DNA from: Armatimonadota bacterium
Lineage (GTDB): Bacteria; Armatimonadota; Fimbriimonadia; Fimbriimonadales; ATM1
Length of the DNA stretch: 60,047 nucleotides
NCBI GenBank assembly: GCA_021324165.1
Contig: JAJPJR010000049.1
Location: 1 to 60,047 of the forward strand
Reading direction: 5' to 3'
Shown here: piece by piece, positions 58,046 through 60,047 of the stretch
Layout: each line of letters opens with the position of its first letter
How positions within the stretch are numbered: position 1 is the first letter of the stretch
Program-made: the position numbers and the translations under genes
Notes under the pieces: model-generated
Told to the model about the DNA's origin: nothing
Databases searched by the model: none
Seen by the model: only the letters and a program-made list of their open reading frames with translations

Positions 58046-58145
58046 CTCTAACTCCTGAACCCATTCTACACGTTTTGGGTCAAAAAACCAACATAGTTCC
58101 TCTGTTCGGGACGTTCGGCCCTCCCGGCGCGTTCGACCGAAGTGC

Positions 58146-58151
58146 TATAAC
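58146..58151 (+). promoter_or_regulatory. Possible -10 element upstream of the small barrel gene
   Basis: TATAAC lies 70 bases before the gene, but no -35 is convincing. The ECF-type motif just downstream is the better promoter candidate. Confidence 0.25.
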
Positions 58152-58155
58152 AGAT

Positions 58156-58183
58156 GAACTTTCGGGTGCCGAGGCAGCATAAC
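58156..58183 (+). promoter_or_regulatory. ECF-type promoter motif of the small barrel gene
   Basis: GAACTT (58156-58161), then 16 bases, then CATAAC (58178-58183). The same GAACTT, with 16-base spacing to an AT-rich hexamer, precedes the sigma-factor gene at 58770. GAACTT resembles the -35 of RpoE-type sigma factors. Confidence 0.55.
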
Positions 58184-58215
58184 ACGCCGCCCAAGGCCCG
58201 TCTAAGGAATGGAGA

Positions 58216-58734
58216 ATGGAAGGCATGAGAAAGCAATGGATTGCGTGGATCGTCGCTGCGTCGAGTTTAGCGGCCGTTTCGGCCCAGGCTCAAACCAAGC
58301 CGCTGGGGGCTTTGATTCGAGCCGGAATCTTTTCACCCACCGATAACGACGCAGGCAACTTGGGCCAGGCGTGGTTTACCGGTGGAGTCGAACTTGGGCT
58401 TGGCCGGTTCCCCCTGTTCAAAGGCGGGGGCCAGTTCCCCGGCAAATGGAGCCTGTCCGGCGACGCCTACAGCAAAGCGGGCGCTTCGGCGGTTCCGATC
58501 ACCCTCAACTACATTCAATACACCAGCAGCCATTTCTTTTGGAATGTGGGTTTGGGAGGGGCTTTGGCGCATAGGCCGAACTTCGAGGATTCGTTCGAGC
58601 TTGCCTATCAGGTGGGGGTCGGATACGATTTAGGGGGCGGCACCCCGGTCACGTTCCAGATCCGGTTTTTCAGCGTGAATAACGTGGGGAGCTTCCTGGA
58701 CGGGTTCGCGTTCACGGTCGGGCTGCGGCTTTAG
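58216..58734 (+). CDS. Small outer-membrane beta-barrel-like protein
   Basis: ATG 58216 (172 residues) or ATG 58225 (169) may be the start; GGAG at 58210 suits the second better. Signal peptide ends in SAQAQ. The mature part is Gly-rich with alternating strands: GALIRAGIFSPTDND, WFTGGVELGLGRFPLF, FFWNVGLGGALAHRP, YQVGVGYDLGGG, TFQIRFFSV and a final FAFTVGLRL ending in an aromatic/hydrophobic strand. This fits an 8-stranded barrel similar to OmpA/OmpW-type proteins. Its promoter motif suggests control by the adjacent ECF sigma factor. Confidence 0.72.
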   Translation: MEGMRKQWIAWIVAASSLAAVSAQAQTKPLGALIRAGIFSPTDNDAGNLGQAWFTGGVELGLGRFPLFKGGGQFPGKWSLSGDAYSKAGASAVPITLNYIQYTSSHFFWNVGLGGALAHRPNFEDSFELAYQVGVGYDLGGGTPVTFQIRFFSVNNVGSFLDGFAFTVGLRL

Positions 58735-58769
58735 GCGGTTTCCGGCAACAATATCGGCAGCCATTTGGT

Positions 58770-58797
58770 GAACTTGGGCCGATTGCGGGCGTATTTA
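58770..58797 (+). promoter_or_regulatory. ECF-type promoter motif of the sigma-factor operon
   Basis: GAACTT (58770-58775), then 16 bases, then TATTTA (58792-58797). It lies 43 bases before the preferred start codon of the sigma-factor gene and inside the longer possible frame, so it supports the shorter protein and autoregulation. Confidence 0.55.
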
Positions 58798-58839
58798 CAG
58801 GCCTGGAGCACCGATGTGGCAAGCGTAGGAGCAGTTCGT

Positions 58840-59436
58840 TTGTCGCACCAAACCGAAGAATCTGTGCTGGACGGAACGATCCTCAGCCGATGCAAAAGGC
58901 GCGATTCGGAAGCATTCGGCTATCTGATTGACCAGTACCAGGCGCGCGTCTTCGGGTACGTGCGGCGGATGGTACCGACCATCGAAGATGCGGAAGACAT
59001 TTCGCAGGAGGTGTTCATTCGCGCGTTTCAAAGCATCGAGAGGTTTGACGGCCGGGCATCCATCAGCACCTGGCTGTTCAAAATAGCCAACAACCTTTGC
59101 ATTGACAGAAAACGCCGCGCGAATCGAAGGCCGGAAGAAACTCCGCTGGCAGGAGAAGACCGAGACCGTGCACACGGGATACCTGATTCGCGCTGGGATC
59201 CGGAAAGCCACGTCGTTGCATCCGAAATGGGAGATGTGTTAGAAAACGTACTGCGTTCGATGTCGGAAAAACTTCGCTCGGTGCTGCTTTTGCACGATCA
59301 TGAAGGGCTGAGTTATGAACAGATCGCCGAAATCTCGAACGTGCCGGTGGGGACGGTAAAGTCGAGGCTGTTTTTGGCAAGAGAAGCGCTCCAACAGGCG
59401 CTGAAACAGTATGGGAACGTGGGAGATTTGAAGTGA
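58840..59436 (+). CDS. ECF-type RNA polymerase sigma factor
   Basis: I choose TTG 58840 because AGGAG ends 8 bases before it (198 residues); the frame opens at 58765. Region 2 has FGYLIDQYQARVFGYVRRMV, DAEDISQEVFIRAFQSIERF and STWLFKIANNLCIDRKRR. Region 4 has LRSVLLLHDHEGLSYEQIAE and VPVGTVKSRLFLAREAL (helix-turn-helix for the -35). It is a typical group 4 sigma factor close to the RpoE/SigW type. The next gene, a membrane anti-sigma-like protein, overlaps its stop (GTGA). Confidence 0.95.
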   Translation: MSHQTEESVLDGTILSRCKRRDSEAFGYLIDQYQARVFGYVRRMVPTIEDAEDISQEVFIRAFQSIERFDGRASISTWLFKIANNLCIDRKRRANRRPEETPLAGEDRDRAHGIPDSRWDPESHVVASEMGDVLENVLRSMSEKLRSVLLLHDHEGLSYEQIAEISNVPVGTVKSRLFLAREALQQALKQYGNVGDLK

Positions 59437-59867
59437 GCCGCGAAGAGTTGAGATCGAAACTGGAATCCGGATTGGCGCTGACCGCAATCGAGCAGGCGCT
59501 GCTCGAAGCGTATTTGGAAGAAGACGCGCAGTCCGATCACGTTCAACAAGTGAAGGGGATGGTTCCGTGTGAACCCAGCCTGGCTTGGCGCGCACACCTG
59601 AATGCCAAACTTGAACAGATGAGACCGGCTCCAAAACGGTGGTTTTCTCACTTGGGTGTGAAACTCGCAGCCGGAGGTTTGGCCACGGCCGCCGCAGGGA
59701 TCGCACTGTTTTTGACGTTTGCAAACGGCCCGCAGCCCGAACCGAATTCGATTTCGCAAGATTTGGTCCGATGGCATCAAGAGGCGGTCGCGGCAGGCGG
59801 AGATCAAAATGCCAAGCCGACCGACAGCGACAAAGTTCTGTTTGGCGAATCCGTTAGTTCGTTATGA
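59433..59867 (+). CDS. Probable anti-sigma factor (single membrane span)
   Basis: GTG 59433 overlaps the sigma stop. There are 144 residues. The N-terminal 65 are charged and helical (REELRSKLESGLALTAIEQALL). A single membrane span (LAAGGLATAAAGIALFLTF) at about 78-96 is followed by a short periplasmic tail. Size, topology and position match anti-sigma factors of ECF operons; no zinc motif (HxxxCxxC) is seen. The stop overlaps the next ATG. Confidence 0.72.
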   Translation: MSREELRSKLESGLALTAIEQALLEAYLEEDAQSDHVQQVKGMVPCEPSLAWRAHLNAKLEQMRPAPKRWFSHLGVKLAAGGLATAAAGIALFLTFANGPQPEPNSISQDLVRWHQEAVAAGGDQNAKPTDSDKVLFGESVSSL

Positions 59868-60047
59868 GATTCTTGTGCGGTGCGGCCGCAATCTGCATTG
59901 CGTTTTCGGCGGCGGCGCAGCAGCGCCCGATCCGCGATGCCGCACGCGCGATTTTGAAGCGCGCCGTGGAAGCGCAATCAAAAATCCGAATGCGCGGCGT
60001 GCGTTCGGTTGAACAGTTGGAAGGCCCATTGCAAGGCAGATACGTTG
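59864..60047 (+). CDS. Exported RseB/LolA-like protein, N-terminal part
   Basis: ATG 59864 overlaps the anti-sigma stop; the frame continues past the window edge (61 residues visible). A signal peptide (FLCGAAAICIAFSAAA) is followed by ARAILKRAVEAQSKIRMRGV, which resembles the first helix and strand of RseB/LolA-fold proteins. In sigma-E systems RseB binds the anti-sigma factor in the periplasm, and this position fits that role. The call rests on the first 60 residues. Confidence 0.55.
   Translation, partial: MRFLCGAAAICIAFSAAAQQRPIRDAARAILKRAVEAQSKIRMRGVRSVEQLEGPLQGRYV

Noticed and set aside
58765-58839. Longer sigma factor starting at 58765
   Set aside because: The extra 25 residues are not sigma-like, cover the ECF-type promoter motif and lack a ribosome-binding site, while TTG 58840 has AGGAG at 8 bases.
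1-60047. CRISPR array or insertion sequence
   Set aside because: No regularly spaced repeats, transposase motifs or terminal inverted repeats with target duplications were seen; the only direct repeats are those around tRNA-Val.

Overview
The window looks like the chromosome of a free-living diderm (Gram-negative-type) bacterium. It encodes outer-membrane beta-barrel proteins, an LptD-like barrel, many Sec signal peptides, lipoproteins, a type IV prepilin-like protein, and secreted proteins ending in FlgD-type Ig modules. The DUF6784/DUF6785 membrane protein, the DUF6754 protein and the style of the secreted proteins suggest Armatimonadota (Fimbriimonadia-like); that placement is my inference and was not tested. 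Genes are densely packed, with many 4-base ATGA or GTGA stop/start overlaps and frequent GTG or TTG starts.

Layout. 1-2500: the end of a DUF1259 gene, gene debris, a YVTN-type propeller lipoprotein and a Cj0069-type ATP-grasp-like protein. 2501-3112: tRNA-Val(GAC) flanked by a partial copy of its own 3' half and by a duplicated 5' leader, which looks like an old integration or recombination site. 3113-5276: rex and nadB (NAD redox sensing and NAD synthesis). 5179-17154 (minus): a six-gene run encoding only exported or outer-membrane proteins, behind one good promoter and a leader of about 250 bases. 17448-19479 (minus): coaE and a four-domain S1 protein. 19577-29314: a pyrimidine-nucleoside phosphorylase, a DUF6754 pair, an FmdB-type zinc ribbon, a lysyl-oxidase/PPC/dockerin-like secreted protein, two amidohydrolase-type proteins with lost metal sites, and a small lipoprotein. 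29348-29988: tRNA-Gln(TTG), a small helical-repeat protein and a terminator.

29986-39215 (minus): a long run, read 5' to 3' as DUF6785, CPBP protease, EF-P, Cys-rich membrane protein, BCCP-like protein, prepilin-like protein, AccC, NusB-FolD fusion and HtpX. It contains the common efp-accB-accC-nusB-folD gene order, but with a BCCP that has lost its biotinyl lysine, two inserted membrane or pilin-like genes, and a fusion of NusB to FolD. 39269-43814: an MmgE/PrpD protein, a methyltransferase, and an ABC transporter with a TPR-like protein. 43816-48615: a copper/metal cluster (ArsR-type repressor with a perfect palindromic operator, CopZ-like protein, CopA ATPase, outer-membrane barrel, coiled-coil membrane protein, J-like protein).

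48584-57592: Gfo/Idh/MocA oxidoreductase and MFS transporter, polA, tRNA-Leu(CAA), WD40 protein, then GH29 fucosidase with DinB protein, 1-Cys peroxiredoxin and an NTF2-like protein. 57671-60047: a small secreted protein, a small beta-barrel protein, and an ECF sigma / anti-sigma / RseB-like triad cut by the window edge. The barrel gene and the sigma operon share the same promoter-like motif, GAACTT followed after 16 bases by an AT-rich -10.

The strongest candidates for something undescribed are the six-gene envelope operon, the biotin-less BCCP in the accB slot, the NusB-FolD fusion, and the ECF circuit with its shared motif.
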